A stretch of 64,000 nucleotides of DNA from contig JAFAFW010000066.1 in the NCBI GenBank assembly GCA_023423275.1, positions 1 through 64,000 of the forward strand. Reading direction: 5' to 3'. The position numbers and the translations under genes are program-made. Source of the DNA: Pseudomonadota bacterium (GTDB taxonomy: Bacteria; Pseudomonadota; Alphaproteobacteria; Rhizobiales; Hyphomicrobiaceae). This document shows positions 17,385 to 27,200 of the stretch, one piece after another (positions within the stretch are counted from its first letter, which is position 1; every line of letters begins with the position of its first letter). The notes under the pieces were generated by a model. The model searched no databases and was not told the DNA's origin. It was given only the letters and a program-made list of their open reading frames with translations.

Positions 17385-19250
17385 TCAGCCGCGCAGACGG
17401 GTTCTTACGATGCGCGGGAATTCATCGTCGCCGATGATGTCGTCCCCGCCACCTGCAAAAGCGGGTGATCCCAGAGACTGGCCGGCCGCGGCCCCACGGG
17501 GCAGAGCGCTGCGTGCGTCAGCAGCCGGGGTGCGCTCATCGAGCGACCACCACCGCTGGCCACGCGGATCGCTAGGGGCAGCCGGGGCCGGCATGGCGGG
17601 ACGCGACGCGGCCGTCGCAGGCTGTGGCGCTGCTCGTTGAGCAGGCGCAACCGGCCCGCCGGTAAACCAGGCATCGATCAGATCGATCTCATCCGGGGTG
17701 AGGTTCATCCCATGGCTGCGGCAGCGCGCCACGACGAAGTTCCGGAACCGGCCAGCGAAGAGATTCGCCGAAGCGCCTTGCTCGAACCACGGATCGGCCT
17801 CGCTGACTACGTCCAGGACGAAGCGGATGTCGTCGCGCCGGAAATCAAATCCCAGCTCGCGGCCGCGATTGGCGATATTGGCCAGCGTCTGGGCGCCCTG
17901 GAGGCCGACTTGATTGATCTCCTGCGCCATGACGTCGAACAGTGAGCGATATTCCGGCGGTGACAGAGGCGGAGCCTGACACGCCTCGTGAATGCGCGTG
18001 ATCGATTGCTGAAGCGCCATCGCGTTATCGGCCGTCTTTGGAGCAGCCGGAGCGGGAACGGACGCCCGCGGCGCCGGAACCATTGGCGGCAGTTCGGGGG
18101 AGATCTCACGCGATGCCGTGGCCGGCAATCCACCCGTGGACAGAGGTTGTGAGGGTCGCTGCAGAGGCAAGCCACGCTTGATGGCCGGAGAAGGCTCCAG
18201 GGCCTGCCCGCGTGAGGCCGGTGCAGCGGTTGGCGGGGTCGGGATCGACGGACGAGACGCCGGTGGCGTCGTTGCCTGCCGTTCGATCCGGTCGCCACGG
18301 CCCGACGTGAGAGACGAGTCCCCTGGCACTTGGCGCTTCACGTCATAGGCCACGTACGGCGGCTGCTCGCTCAGACGAATGCCCTCGGGCAAGCTCTGCA
18401 GCAGCAGTTCGCGGAATGAGCCCGCGCCCGCCCAGTTCGTACCCACAGTCCGATCATGACCCAGGGTGCGCGTTGCCCGCTCGGCGAGAGCCTCTAGCGG
18501 TACGGGCGTCCCGGCCGCTTTCACCGCATTGGAAATCTCTGCGATGATTTCGCGCCGCGCATCGTCATGAGGGGCGCCGCGACTGGCGCTCGTGATGGCC
18601 ACGGCAGAAGTCTGGATATCTTCCGTCGACTTGTCGCCGACGAGGATGTTCAGCAGATCCGACTCGCGGATCTCGCCGTCCGCGATTGCGACGTAGGGAG
18701 CTGCTGTAAAGTCATTGGCGAACACGACAGTGCGCCGCGCGTGTGCCCGCAGTCTGTGCAGAACCGGCGTGAAATCCGCGTCACCCGAGAGGATGACGAA
18801 TTCATCGAAGTAGGTGTCGTGATGGAGATAGTCTCGAACGTCCATCACCATGCGAATGTCTGAGGAATTCTTGAGCTGCGCCGTCAGAGGCGGGCAGTCG
18901 ACGATCTCGAAGCCGGCACGCAGGAAGTGGTGCCGGACAAACGGGAACGACGTCATGTCGGTCGAATTGTCGCTTTGATTGCGGCGCGGCACTGGATTGC
19001 CGTAACAGCGGTTCAGCACCAGGCGGCGCTGGACGTCCGTCGTCAGCTTGTTCGTCGGCGTGATCAGTCGCCCGGATTCGATCTCGGCCAGCCACGCGCC
19101 GGCATCCTTCGCAAACCGCTTCGCCGCTTCTTCGTTTTTGCGCCGAAGTGACAAGTAAATATTGTCGTAGTCTACAAAGACCGCGCTGAGAATCTGCCCT
19201 GAGGTCTCGCGCTTCATTCTGGTAGGCCCCCGCTTGCCGCCCGTAATCAT
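17385..19250 (-). CDS. NYN-domain RNase with OST-HTH/LOTUS domain
   Basis: The 621-aa protein begins with a PIN-like NYN nuclease domain (about residues 20-200). It has the acidic residues of SAVFVDYDNIYLS (Asp27, Asp29) and the late acidic motif ILSGDADFTPVL. A winged-helix segment at about 230-310 (REIIAEISNAVKAAG to PYVAYD) looks like the OST-HTH/LOTUS RNA-binding domain. A Pro/Ala-rich linker (310-405) precedes a second helical domain (410-540). This resembles the architecture of MARF1-like NYN-LOTUS proteins. No SD is obvious for ATG 19250; ATG 19217 (610 aa) is equally possible. It ends in a strong terminator. Confidence 0.78.
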   Translation of the reverse strand: MITGGKRGPTRMKRETSGQILSAVFVDYDNIYLSLRRKNEEAAKRFAKDAGAWLAEIESGRLITPTNKLTTDVQRRLVLNRCYGNPVPRRNQSDNSTDMTSFPFVRHHFLRAGFEIVDCPPLTAQLKNSSDIRMVMDVRDYLHHDTYFDEFVILSGDADFTPVLHRLRAHARRTVVFANDFTAAPYVAIADGEIRESDLLNILVGDKSTEDIQTSAVAITSASRGAPHDDARREIIAEISNAVKAAGTPVPLEALAERATRTLGHDRTVGTNWAGAGSFRELLLQSLPEGIRLSEQPPYVAYDVKRQVPGDSSLTSGRGDRIERQATTPPASRPSIPTPPTAAPASRGQALEPSPAIKRGLPLQRPSQPLSTGGLPATASREISPELPPMVPAPRASVPAPAAPKTADNAMALQQSITRIHEACQAPPLSPPEYRSLFDVMAQEINQVGLQGAQTLANIANRGRELGFDFRRDDIRFVLDVVSEADPWFEQGASANLFAGRFRNFVVARCRSHGMNLTPDEIDLIDAWFTGGPVAPAQRAAPQPATAASRPAMPAPAAPSDPRGQRWWSLDERTPAADARSALPRGAAAGQSLGSPAFAGGGDDIIGDDEFPRIVRTRLRG

Positions 19251-19325
19251 CCCACTTTGACGGCAATCTTTACGAGTCGGGGGGGACCCGCAAGCGCACC
19301 AGCGGCGCGGTCGAGGGAATCAATG

Positions 19326-19356
19326 CCGACAAACCACTGAATCAGCAGTTTGTCGG
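19326..19356 (-). repeat. 9-bp inverted repeat between gloB and the NYN gene
   Basis: CCGACAAAC (19326-19334) pairs exactly with GTTTGTCGG (19348-19356) across a 13-nt loop, in the 174-bp spacer between two minus-strand genes. On the minus strand no T-run follows, so it is not a standard terminator. It could be a processing hairpin or an operator for the NYN gene. Confidence 0.35.
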
Positions 19357-19424
19357 GATTTTGCCGCTTGTTTCCGCAGTGGATAAGTTTTGCGACGCAG
19401 CGCCAGAACGGCCAAACAACGGCC

Positions 19425-20195
19425 TCAGCCGCGGTTTTTGCGATCCCGGATTTCACCGAAGACCTTCCAGTCGGGTTCACCGATCATACCGAGCCGCTTG
19501 CGGATGTCGGGGCTGTTCGGGCGCAGGAACGGGTTGGTGGCCAGTTCCAGGTCGATCCGTGTCGGCAACGTCGGCTTTCCGGCAGCGGCGAGTTGCTCGA
19601 CCTCTTTCATGCGCGTCTGAAGCGCCTCGTTCTCGGGTTCGATGGTGAGCGCGAACTTGGCATTGGCGAGTGTGTACTCATGTCCGCAGTAAACCGTAGT
19701 CGCCGGCGGCAACGCCATGATCTTCTGAAGCGATTGCCACATCATTTCGTAGGTACCCTCGATGACGCGTCCGCAGCCCATGGCGAACAGCGTGTCACCG
19801 GCGAAGGCAACGTCAGCCGCAGGGAACCAGTAGGTGATATGGCCCGCGGTATGTCCTGGCGTGTCGAAGACGTGCACCTGGAACGAGCCGAATGCGAACA
19901 CGTCACCTTCACTGACGGTCTGATCGATGCCGGGAATTTTGGAAGCTTCGGCCTTGGGGCCGATGACGGTGCAATGGGTTTCCGCCTTCAGCGGAAGGAT
20001 ACCGTCGGTGTGGTCGGCGTGATGATGGGTGACAAGGATATGCGTCAGCTTCCAGCCCTTCTCGGCCAGCGCGCGCCGGACGGCGTCCGCCTCCGGAGCA
20101 TCGATCGAAGCCACCAGCCCAGTCTCCGGGTCGCGGATGATAACGCCGTAATTGTCGCTCAGGCAGGGAAACTGGAAGATCTCAAGCTTTGCCAT
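19425..20195 (-). CDS. gloB: Hydroxyacylglutathione hydrolase (glyoxalase II)
   Basis: The 256-aa enzyme hydrolyses S-D-lactoylglutathione, finishing methylglyoxal detoxification. The metallo-beta-lactamase motif THHHADH lies at residues 56-62, with further metal ligands in DTPGHTAGHI and GCGRVIEGT. The substrate-binding YCGHEYTLAN and the ending (RKRLGMIGEPDWKVF) are typical of GloB. It is divergent from a methyltransferase gene across about 140 bp, a neighbourhood I have seen repeatedly in Alphaproteobacteria. Confidence 0.93.
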   Translation of the reverse strand: MAKLEIFQFPCLSDNYGVIIRDPETGLVASIDAPEADAVRRALAEKGWKLTHILVTHHHADHTDGILPLKAETHCTVIGPKAEASKIPGIDQTVSEGDVFAFGSFQVHVFDTPGHTAGHITYWFPAADVAFAGDTLFAMGCGRVIEGTYEMMWQSLQKIMALPPATTVYCGHEYTLANAKFALTIEPENEALQTRMKEVEQLAAAGKPTLPTRIDLELATNPFLRPNSPDIRKRLGMIGEPDWKVFGEIRDRKNRG

Positions 20196-20336
20196 CGCGG
20201 ATGCTCCATGATTTTATGTAAAGGTTCTAATTGGCCGCGGCAAAACTAGCAGCGGGTCCAGGGATTGCAACCGCCTGCGCCGAAAGCAAGAAGCGCATTA
20301 TTTGGGTGGTGCAGAACACGTGCACTTATATTGCAA

Positions 20337-21077
20337 ATGCATTTCGATGTTGCCGAGCTCAGGGATTTCTACACACGACCGCTTGGTTTGATGGTGCGGC
20401 GGCTGCTCGCTCACCGGATCCGGGCGCGCTGGCGCAGGCTGGGGCAGGAGACATTGATCGGGCTGGGGTTTCCGACGCCTTATCTCGGGACCTTCCGCGG
20501 CGAGGCAGTGCGGCTCGGCGCGTTGATGCCTGCCTCCCAGGGAGCACTGGTGTGGCCACCGACCGGCCCCAGGATGACCGTCCTTGTGGAAGAAGAGCAT
20601 CTGCCCCTGTCCGACAATTCGGTCGATCGGCTGCTGGCGGTGCATTGCCTCGAGAACGCGGAGCGGGCCCGTCCCCTGTTGCGCGAAATATGGCGGGTGC
20701 TGGCACCCCAGGGCCGGCTGATGATGGTGGTTCCCAATCGGCGTGGGGTGTGGGCGCGGCTCGACCGCACGCCGTTCGGCCAGGGGCGGCCTTACAGCCG
20801 CAGCCAGCTTGAGCAATTGCTCGGGGAAACGCTGTTCACGCCGATCGACTGGTCGATGGCGCTCCACGTCCCTCCGCTCGAATGGCGCATGGTGATGCGC
20901 TCGGCGACGGCCTTCGAACGAATTGGCGCGCGTCTGTCCCCGGCTTTCGGTGGCGTCATTATCGTCGAAGCCCGCAAGGAACTCGCCGCCCCGATCGCGA
21001 AATCGGCGAAGGCGCGCACGCTGGGTCGGTTGGTGCCGGTGAACAGCGGAATGTCGCCTCGGGATGAGACAGACTAG
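20337..21077 (+). CDS. Class I SAM-dependent methyltransferase-like protein
   Basis: The 246-aa protein has a methyltransferase-11-type core: [20 protein letters not shown], then [19 protein letters not shown]. The front half of the Rossmann fold (the glycine loop, [10 protein letters not shown]) is degenerate, so SAM binding is uncertain. I chose ATG 20337 ([17 protein letters not shown]) because homologues begin so; ATG 20265 adds an unconserved stretch. It is divergent from gloB. Substrate unknown. Confidence 0.75.
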   Translation: MHFDVAELRDFYTRPLGLMVRRLLAHRIRARWRRLGQETLIGLGFPTPYLGTFRGEAVRLGALMPASQGALVWPPTGPRMTVLVEEEHLPLSDNSVDRLLAVHCLENAERARPLLREIWRVLAPQGRLMMVVPNRRGVWARLDRTPFGQGRPYSRSQLEQLLGETLFTPIDWSMALHVPPLEWRMVMRSATAFERIGARLSPAFGGVIIVEARKELAAPIAKSAKARTLGRLVPVNSGMSPRDETD

Positions 21078-21234
21078 GCCGGGAATACGCTGCCGGCCCC
21101 ATCTGGCTATGCCGCCGCGTCACAATGGCCTTTTGCCTGGCTGGTGCGCGCGAAAACACAATCGTTTGTTTGATTTCACCGGACGGCGCGCCTATCAATC
21201 TGGCCGGGTTTTCATGGATTTGACCGGAACTGTC

Positions 21235-22341
21235 ATGAGCAACGCAACACCCGCCCCGAAGCCGGGCGTCCTGGAGATCGAGGCCTATGTGCCGGGCGGC
21301 AGCAGCGTGCCTGGCGGCATGAAGCCGGTCAAGCTGTCGTCAAACGAGAACCCTCTGGGACCCAGTCCTGCCGCTGTCGCAGCCTTCCAGGCTTGCGCGG
21401 GCAGTCTGGAGCGCTATCCCGATGGCAGCGCCATCGGCCTGCGTCAGGCCATTGCGCACGCTTACGGCCTCAATCCGGATCGGATCGTCTGCGGAGCAGG
21501 TTCCGACGAGCTTCTCAATCTTCTCGGCCACGCTTATCTTGGCCCCGGCGACGAGGCGATTTTCACCGAGCATGGTTTCCTCGTCTACCGAATCGTGACG
21601 CTGGGCTGCGGCGCGACCCCTGTCGTGGCTCCGGAGAAGAATCTGCGCACGGACGTCGACGCCATTCTGGCGCGTGTTACGCCGCGCACGAAGATGGTGT
21701 TCATCGCCAATCCCAACAATCCGACCGGCACCTACATTCCTTTCGATGAAGTGCGTCGGCTGCGCGAGGGACTGCCGGGCAACGTCCTGCTCGTGCTCGA
21801 TGCCGCCTATAGCGAATATGTGCGCCGTAACGATTATGAAGCCGGGTTGGAACTCGTTGCCACCACGGACAACACCGTGATGACGCGTACGTTCTCCAAG
21901 ATCCACGGGCTGGCCGCATTGCGTCTCGGCTGGGCGTACTGCCCGGCGGCGATCGCCGATGCGCTCAACCGGATACGAGGCCCGTTCAATGTGACGGGTC
22001 CGGCCATCGCGGCCGGTATTGCTGCCGTCGAAGATCGCGGCCACGCGGAGAAGTCGGTTGCGCACAATGACAAGTGGCTGCCCTGGCTGACCGCGGAGAT
22101 GGAACGGCTCGGCCTGGAGGTGACGCCCAGCGTCGGCAATTTCGTGCTGGTGCACTTTGCCCGCGAAGCCGGGAAGGACGCCGATGCGGCCGACAATTTC
22201 CTCAGATCGCGCGGCGTGATCGGGCGCAAGATGGGCGCTTACGGGCTGCCGGGCGCCTTGCGGATCACGGTCGGTACGGAGGATGAGAACAAGGCGGCGA
22301 TCGCGGCGCTGCGGGATTTTGTGGGCGAGGCTGCTCGATGA
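21235..22341 (+). CDS. hisC: Histidinol-phosphate aminotransferase
   Basis: The 368-aa PLP enzyme converts imidazole-acetol phosphate to histidinol phosphate. It shows [22 protein letters not shown], the tyrosine-containing LDAAYSEYV and the PLP-lysine motif [14 protein letters not shown] with Lys222. [13 protein letters not shown] is the typical C-terminal motif. I chose ATG 21235; ATG 21214 would add seven residues. It overlaps tyrC by 4 nt (ATGA). The hisC-tyrC pairing suggests it may also transaminate an aromatic keto acid, as known for some HisC and AroJ enzymes. Confidence 0.92.
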   Translation: MSNATPAPKPGVLEIEAYVPGGSSVPGGMKPVKLSSNENPLGPSPAAVAAFQACAGSLERYPDGSAIGLRQAIAHAYGLNPDRIVCGAGSDELLNLLGHAYLGPGDEAIFTEHGFLVYRIVTLGCGATPVVAPEKNLRTDVDAILARVTPRTKMVFIANPNNPTGTYIPFDEVRRLREGLPGNVLLVLDAAYSEYVRRNDYEAGLELVATTDNTVMTRTFSKIHGLAALRLGWAYCPAAIADALNRIRGPFNVTGPAIAAGIAAVEDRGHAEKSVAHNDKWLPWLTAEMERLGLEVTPSVGNFVLVHFAREAGKDADAADNFLRSRGVIGRKMGAYGLPGALRITVGTEDENKAAIAALRDFVGEAAR

Positions 22342-23291
22342 GTGCTCCTCTTTTTGAGCGCGTCGCATTGATCGGTCTCGGTCTCATCGGATCGTCGATC
22401 AGTCACGCGATGCGTCGTCGTGGGCTGGCAGGCTGCATTGTCGGCAGCGCGCGGACCGAGGCGACGAGGCAGACGGCGGTGCGGCTCGGTCTCGTTGAAG
22501 CCGCATACGAGGATCCCGCCGATGCTGCGGACGGTGCAGATCTGGTCGTCCTGTGCGCGCCCGTTGGGGCTTGTGGCGCCATCGCGCAGCAGATCGCATC
22601 GCGGCTAAAGCAGGGGGCGATCCTGACCGATGTCGGCTCAGTCAAAGGCGCGGTGGCGCGTGATGTCGGGCCGCACGTGCCGCCGGGTGTTCATTTCATC
22701 CCCGGCCACCCGATTGCCGGCACCGAGCATTCCGGTCCCGAGGCAGGTTTCGCCGAATTGTTCGACAACCGGTGGTGCATCATCACCCCGCTGCCGGACT
22801 CCGATCCGGCGGCCGTAGCGCGGCTGCAGCGGCTATGGCAGGAGATGGGCTCCAACGTCGAGATCATGACGCCGGATCATCATGATCTCGTGCTGGCGAT
22901 CACCAGTCACGTGCCGCATCTCATCGCTTACAACATCGTCAACACCGCCGCCCATCTGGAGCGCGTGACGGACAGCGAGGTGATCAAGTTTTCCGCCGGC
23001 GGCTTCCGCGATTTCACGCGCATCGCCTCATCCGATCCGACCATGTGGCGGGATGTGTTCCTGAACAACAAGGACGCCGTGCTGGAAATGCTCGGCCGTT
23101 TCTCGGAGGATCTGACGGCATTGCAGCGGGCGATCCGCTACAGTGAAGGTGATAACCTGTTCAAGCTGTTTACCGAGGCGCGCGCGATCCGGCGCGGTAT
23201 CATCCAGGCAGGTCAGGATACGGCGGCGCCGGACTTCGGGAGATCGCAGGGTTTGCCGTCGTCGCATCCCGGAGGCGAAACGAAAACGTGA
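22338..23291 (+). CDS. tyrC: Cyclohexadienyl (prephenate/arogenate) dehydrogenase
   Basis: The 317-aa enzyme catalyses the oxidative decarboxylation of prephenate or arogenate in tyrosine biosynthesis. The N terminus has the NAD loop [17 protein letters not shown], followed by DVGSVKG and the prephenate-binding [29 protein letters not shown] and [16 protein letters not shown] complete the family pattern. The ATG overlaps the hisC stop by 4 nt, and the stop overlaps the next gene by 4 nt (GTGA), so the three genes are translationally coupled. Whether it prefers prephenate or arogenate cannot be read from sequence. Confidence 0.92.
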   Translation: MSAPLFERVALIGLGLIGSSISHAMRRRGLAGCIVGSARTEATRQTAVRLGLVEAAYEDPADAADGADLVVLCAPVGACGAIAQQIASRLKQGAILTDVGSVKGAVARDVGPHVPPGVHFIPGHPIAGTEHSGPEAGFAELFDNRWCIITPLPDSDPAAVARLQRLWQEMGSNVEIMTPDHHDLVLAITSHVPHLIAYNIVNTAAHLERVTDSEVIKFSAGGFRDFTRIASSDPTMWRDVFLNNKDAVLEMLGRFSEDLTALQRAIRYSEGDNLFKLFTEARAIRRGIIQAGQDTAAPDFGRSQGLPSSHPGGETKT

Positions 23292-24010
23292 GCGACAGGC
23301 CTGCGAGGACTAGGGTATCCGACCTCTGGGTGTTTGGTTACGGCTCCTTGATGTGGAAGCCGGGCTTCGCCTTCGAAGAGGTCCGGCGCGCAACCCTTGT
23401 CGGCTATCGGCGCTGCTTCTGCATTTATTCCACCCATCATAGGGGAACAGCATCGCGTCCCGGGCTGGTTCTGGGGCTCGATCGCGGTGGCGCCTGCCAT
23501 GGCCTGGCGTTCCGCATTGCGCCGGAACGCCGCCGCGAAACGCTCGCCTACCTTGCCGAACGCGAGCAGATCAACGGCGTCTATCGCGATGTCCTGGCGC
23601 CCGTAACGTTGGACGGCACGCCGAGACTGGAAGTCTTTGCGCTCTCGCACATCGTCGAGCGCTGTCATCCGAGCTACGCGGGCCGCTTGGGGCTGGCGGA
23701 GCAGGCCTGTCTCATCCGCGGCGCGCATGGGATTTCCGGACCGAACCTGGACTATCTCGTCAACACTCTGGCGCATCTGGACGAGCTTGGCATCCAGGAG
23801 CCCGAGCTGAGGCGACTATTGACGACCATTGGCGGGCACTTTGCGCGCAGTCCGACAGCCGCAAATGGCAGCAGACCGGCGTCGACGGCGTTGCTCAATG
23901 CCTGCCGCTCGACCCCGGTAAAGGCACCGCGGTTGAAGGTTCTGGAGCGGCGGCGCTTCGTCTATCGCCGACAGATTTCAGGCTGGGCGGCGCTTCGCGG
24001 CGAGACGTAG
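23288..24010 (+). CDS. ChaC-like gamma-glutamylcyclotransferase
   Basis: The 240-aa protein begins VSDLWVFGYGSLMWKPGF, the ChaC-type substrate-binding motif. The catalytic glutamate is probably Glu93 in AEREQINGVY. ChaC enzymes cleave glutathione to 5-oxoproline and Cys-Gly. The GTG start overlaps tyrC by 4 nt, so it is coupled to an aromatic amino acid operon with no obvious metabolic reason. The C-terminal 40 residues are basic and not conserved in ChaC proteins I know. Confidence 0.82.
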   Translation: MSDRPARTRVSDLWVFGYGSLMWKPGFAFEEVRRATLVGYRRCFCIYSTHHRGTASRPGLVLGLDRGGACHGLAFRIAPERRRETLAYLAEREQINGVYRDVLAPVTLDGTPRLEVFALSHIVERCHPSYAGRLGLAEQACLIRGAHGISGPNLDYLVNTLAHLDELGIQEPELRRLLTTIGGHFARSPTAANGSRPASTALLNACRSTPVKAPRLKVLERRRFVYRRQISGWAALRGET

Positions 24011-24031
24011 CGGTTTTTGCCTTCGGCTCGT

Positions 24032-24469
24032 CTAGTGCTGCCAACCTGGCGGACTGCCGGCATCCAGGTCGGCGAAGTGCGCGGACCGGATGTCGAGTTC
24101 GACGAGGCGGCGCTGACGTTCGCTGCCGGCAAGGAAATGGATATGCACCTCATTGGCGCCGAGCCGCGCACCGCGATGGCGGATTTCAGCCAGGTTCAGC
24201 GAGGGGGCATCATGCTCGATGCGGCCGACGCGCAGCACTGTCCGCTTGCCGGAAGCATCAACGTGAAACAGCGCGTAAACGGACGGAGGAAGCTCGGGGC
24301 AGCCAATCAGGCTGAAGACCGAATGCACATAGCGCTGGCCTGAAGAGCCGGTCCAGAAACGGAATTCCTGGCCATCGGTCTCGCTCAGGATGGCAGGATC
24401 GAGGCCCGCCAGCGTCGCGGAGCGAGCGGCTGCAACACGAGACAACTCAACGATACGCGCACTCATCAT
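24032..24469 (-). CDS. Conserved hypothetical protein, unknown
   Basis: The 145-aa soluble protein has no signal peptide or TM helix. It contains SGQRYVHSVFSLIGCPELP and LAEIRHRGARLGANEVHIHFL, with alternating polar and hydrophobic strands suggesting a small alpha/beta or beta-sandwich fold. I cannot assign a family. ATG ATG occurs at 24469 and 24466, and no SD decides between them. It is convergent with the ChaC-like gene, 21 nt apart. Upstream are 276 bp of lower G+C without a gene. Confidence 0.6.
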   Translation of the reverse strand: MMSARIVELSRVAAARSATLAGLDPAILSETDGQEFRFWTGSSGQRYVHSVFSLIGCPELPPSVYALFHVDASGKRTVLRVGRIEHDAPSLNLAEIRHRGARLGANEVHIHFLAGSERQRRLVELDIRSAHFADLDAGSPPGWQH

Positions 24470-24745
24470 ACAAACCCTTCGGCTTTACCATGACGGTATG
24501 TCGCCGGACGCTCGTGAACGTGACGTATATTTTCAGCAAAATCAGGGCTGAAGCGCAGTCATTTAACGGCAGCATGAACTCCGTATGCGTCGCTGTACTA
24601 CAATAAGACACTTCGCTTGGCTTGCGATGCCGTGTCGCACTCAAATTGTGGATAACGCGGTAACCATTGGAACAGTATTGCCGGGCTGTTGCATTTCGAA
24701 CCCGGTACAGGCTCGCGATTCGCGCAACGAGGCAGATCCAGCGAG

Positions 24746-27151
24746 TCAGCCGCAGCGCGAGAAGCCGCAATCACGGCACACCCAGCAGCCTTCTTCACGC
24801 ACGAAGGCAAGCGACGAGCAGCGTGGGCAGGAGCGGGCCCGGGGACGAGCGGCTACTCGGGCAGGGCCGACGTTCACGTCCGCCGCCTTCAAGGCTTCCA
24901 GCACGGGGGCCGTGTTCTCCGAGCCTTTCTGCAGGAAGCCCGTCCGTATCATGTGCGTCTCGATGACCCCGCCGATCGCGGCGAGGAGGCTCGGCACGTA
25001 GCGGCCTCCTATCCATTGCCCGCCTTGCGGATCGAAGACCGCTTTCAGCTCCTCGACCACGAAACTGACATCGCCGCCGCGACGGAATACGGCGCTGATC
25101 ATGCGGGTGAGCGCGACGGTCCAGGCATAGTGTTCGAGGTTGCGTGTGTTGATGAAAATCTCGAACGGCCGCCGCCGCCCGTCATGCTCGATGTCGTTGA
25201 TGGTGATGTAGATCGCGTGATCGCTGTCTGGCCATTTCAGTTTGTAGGTGTACCCGGCGAGCGCCGTTTCACGCTCAAGCGGCTTGGCCATGTAGACGAC
25301 GGCGCTGTCTTCGAGCCCGCGAGCGGGCTGCGGCCGAGGCGGGGAGGCTGGCCGATCGGGAGGGATCGCGGTTTCCGTGACTGCGGGGCCGCCACTGCTC
25401 GTTGACGACGGTGCCTCGCTGGCGGCCGAAGAGTCCCCGCTGGACAGGATTGCGCCCGTTACAGCGTTGGGCCGGAACGTCGTGCACCCCTTGAGGCCTA
25501 GGTCGTAGGCTTCGAGATAGACATCCTGGAAATCCTCGAAGGAGATGCCAGCCGGGCAGTTGATTGTCTTTGAAATGGAGCTGTCGACGTGGCGCTGCAG
25601 GGCCGCCTGCATTTGCAGATGGGCTGACGGAGCCAGATCGGCAGTCGACACGAACGTTTCGGGCAGTGGCGCGGCCTTGCCAAAGCGCGCGCGGAACAAG
25701 GCGTGCGCGTAGTCTTCGACGATCATCTCGCGATGGCTGCCGTCACGTTCCAGCAAACGCCGGCGATAAGTGAAATCGAAAACCGGTTCGACCCCGCTCG
25801 AGACATTGCCCGCAAGCAGCGAAATCGTTCCCGTCGGTGCGATCGAGGTCAGGCACCCATTGCGGATGCCGTTTGCGCCGATGGCGCGCCGGACCTCCGC
25901 GGGCAGCCGCATCACGCCGGGCCGGGCCAGGAACTTCTCAGCATCAAACAGCGGGAAGCTACCCTTTTCAGCGGCCAGTTCGGCGCTGGCCGTGTAAGCG
26001 GCGCGCTGGACATGAGCCATCCACGTTTCCGCGAAAGCCAAAGCTTCCTTCGAGCCGTAACGCGCGCCCGCGAAAATCAGCGCGTCGGCCAGACCGGTCA
26101 CACCAAGCCCAATGCGCCGCTTGGCCTTGGCTTCGGCGCGCTGGGCTTCCAGGGGATAGTTCGAGACGTCGATGACGGCATCGAGCAAGCGGACAGCGAT
26201 CCGCACCCGTTCTTCCAGCCGGGCGAGGTCGATGTCGGCGCCGGCCTCGAACGGATGGGCGACCAGCCGCGCCAGATTGATCGACCCGAGAAGACAGGCG
26301 CCGTAGGCGGGAAGCGGTTGCTCTCCACACGGATTCGTAGCGTGGATTTCCTCGCAATAGGCGAGGTTGTTCGCGTCGTTGATGCGGTCGATGAAAATAA
26401 CGCCCGGCTCGGCGAACTCGTAGGTGGCGCGCATGATGCGCTCCCACAGGTCTCGGGCGTCGAGCGTGCGGACCACGCGGCCATCGAAGACGAGGTCCCA
26501 TGGCTTGTCCTCTCGAACAGCATGGACGAAGGCGTCTGTGACGAGCACCGACAGATTGAAGTTGCGCAGCCGGGCCGCGTCCGCCTTGACGGCAACGAAC
26601 TCCTCGATGTCGGGATGATCGCAGCGCAGTGTCGCCATCATCGCCCCGCGCCGTGCGCCGGCCGACATGATGGTGCGGCACATTGCGTCCCAGACATCCA
26701 TGAAGCTCACCGGCCCGGAGGCATCCGAGCCGATGCTGCGCACGAGCGCGCCCTTGGGACGGAGTGTCGAGAAATCGTGCCCGATGCCGCCGCCTTGCTG
26801 CATGGTCAGTGCAGCTTCCTTGACGTTCTCGAAAATCGCGCCGAGGTCGTCCTCGATGCGGCCCATGACGAAGCAGTTGAAGAGTGTCACCTGCCTGTTG
26901 CTGCCGGCTCCGGCGATGATGCGGCCCGCCGGAAGGAAGCCGAAATCGGCCAGCTCGGTATAGTACCGCTCGGCCCATCGCTCCCGGACCTTCCTGCCAC
27001 CCTTCTCGACAGATGCGGCTGCCGTTGCGACCCGCCGCCAGGTCTCCTCGATGGTGCGATCGATCGGCTCGCCGTCCGCTGTCCTCAGGCGATACTTTTC
27101 TTGCCAGATATGCTCTGAAATCGGGCTGATTTTGAGAGGATCGGGGCGCAT
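24746..27151 (-). CDS. nrdJ: Adenosylcobalamin-dependent (class II) ribonucleotide reductase
   Basis: The 801-aa enzyme reduces ribonucleotides to deoxyribonucleotides with a B12 radical, independent of oxygen. Visible are GFLPAGRIIAGAG, the loop TMQQGGGIGHDFSTLRPKGA, and the active-site block NPCGEQPLPAYGACLLGS that holds catalytic Cys and Glu. Near the C terminus are the paired cysteines SCPRCSSL and CWVCRDCGFSRCG, a zinc-ribbon/redox tail of class II enzymes. I chose ATG 27151 because GGAG lies 7 nt upstream; GTG 27163 is alternative. It follows plsC on the same strand by 49 nt. No class Ia nrdAB is in the window. Confidence 0.95.
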   Translation of the reverse strand: MRPDPLKISPISEHIWQEKYRLRTADGEPIDRTIEETWRRVATAAASVEKGGRKVRERWAERYYTELADFGFLPAGRIIAGAGSNRQVTLFNCFVMGRIEDDLGAIFENVKEAALTMQQGGGIGHDFSTLRPKGALVRSIGSDASGPVSFMDVWDAMCRTIMSAGARRGAMMATLRCDHPDIEEFVAVKADAARLRNFNLSVLVTDAFVHAVREDKPWDLVFDGRVVRTLDARDLWERIMRATYEFAEPGVIFIDRINDANNLAYCEEIHATNPCGEQPLPAYGACLLGSINLARLVAHPFEAGADIDLARLEERVRIAVRLLDAVIDVSNYPLEAQRAEAKAKRRIGLGVTGLADALIFAGARYGSKEALAFAETWMAHVQRAAYTASAELAAEKGSFPLFDAEKFLARPGVMRLPAEVRRAIGANGIRNGCLTSIAPTGTISLLAGNVSSGVEPVFDFTYRRRLLERDGSHREMIVEDYAHALFRARFGKAAPLPETFVSTADLAPSAHLQMQAALQRHVDSSISKTINCPAGISFEDFQDVYLEAYDLGLKGCTTFRPNAVTGAILSSGDSSAASEAPSSTSSGGPAVTETAIPPDRPASPPRPQPARGLEDSAVVYMAKPLERETALAGYTYKLKWPDSDHAIYITINDIEHDGRRRPFEIFINTRNLEHYAWTVALTRMISAVFRRGGDVSFVVEELKAVFDPQGGQWIGGRYVPSLLAAIGGVIETHMIRTGFLQKGSENTAPVLEALKAADVNVGPARVAARPRARSCPRCSSLAFVREEGCWVCRDCGFSRCG

Positions 27152-27200
27152 TCCGTACTCCACGGGACTGCACTCAATCTAAGGTCAGGCGCCGGCCTCG

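Noticed and set aside
25703..27118. 471-codon plus-strand frame opposite nrdJ
   Set aside because: It is the reverse-frame shadow of a high-G+C gene; the translation has no domain and nrdJ motifs are complete on the other strand.
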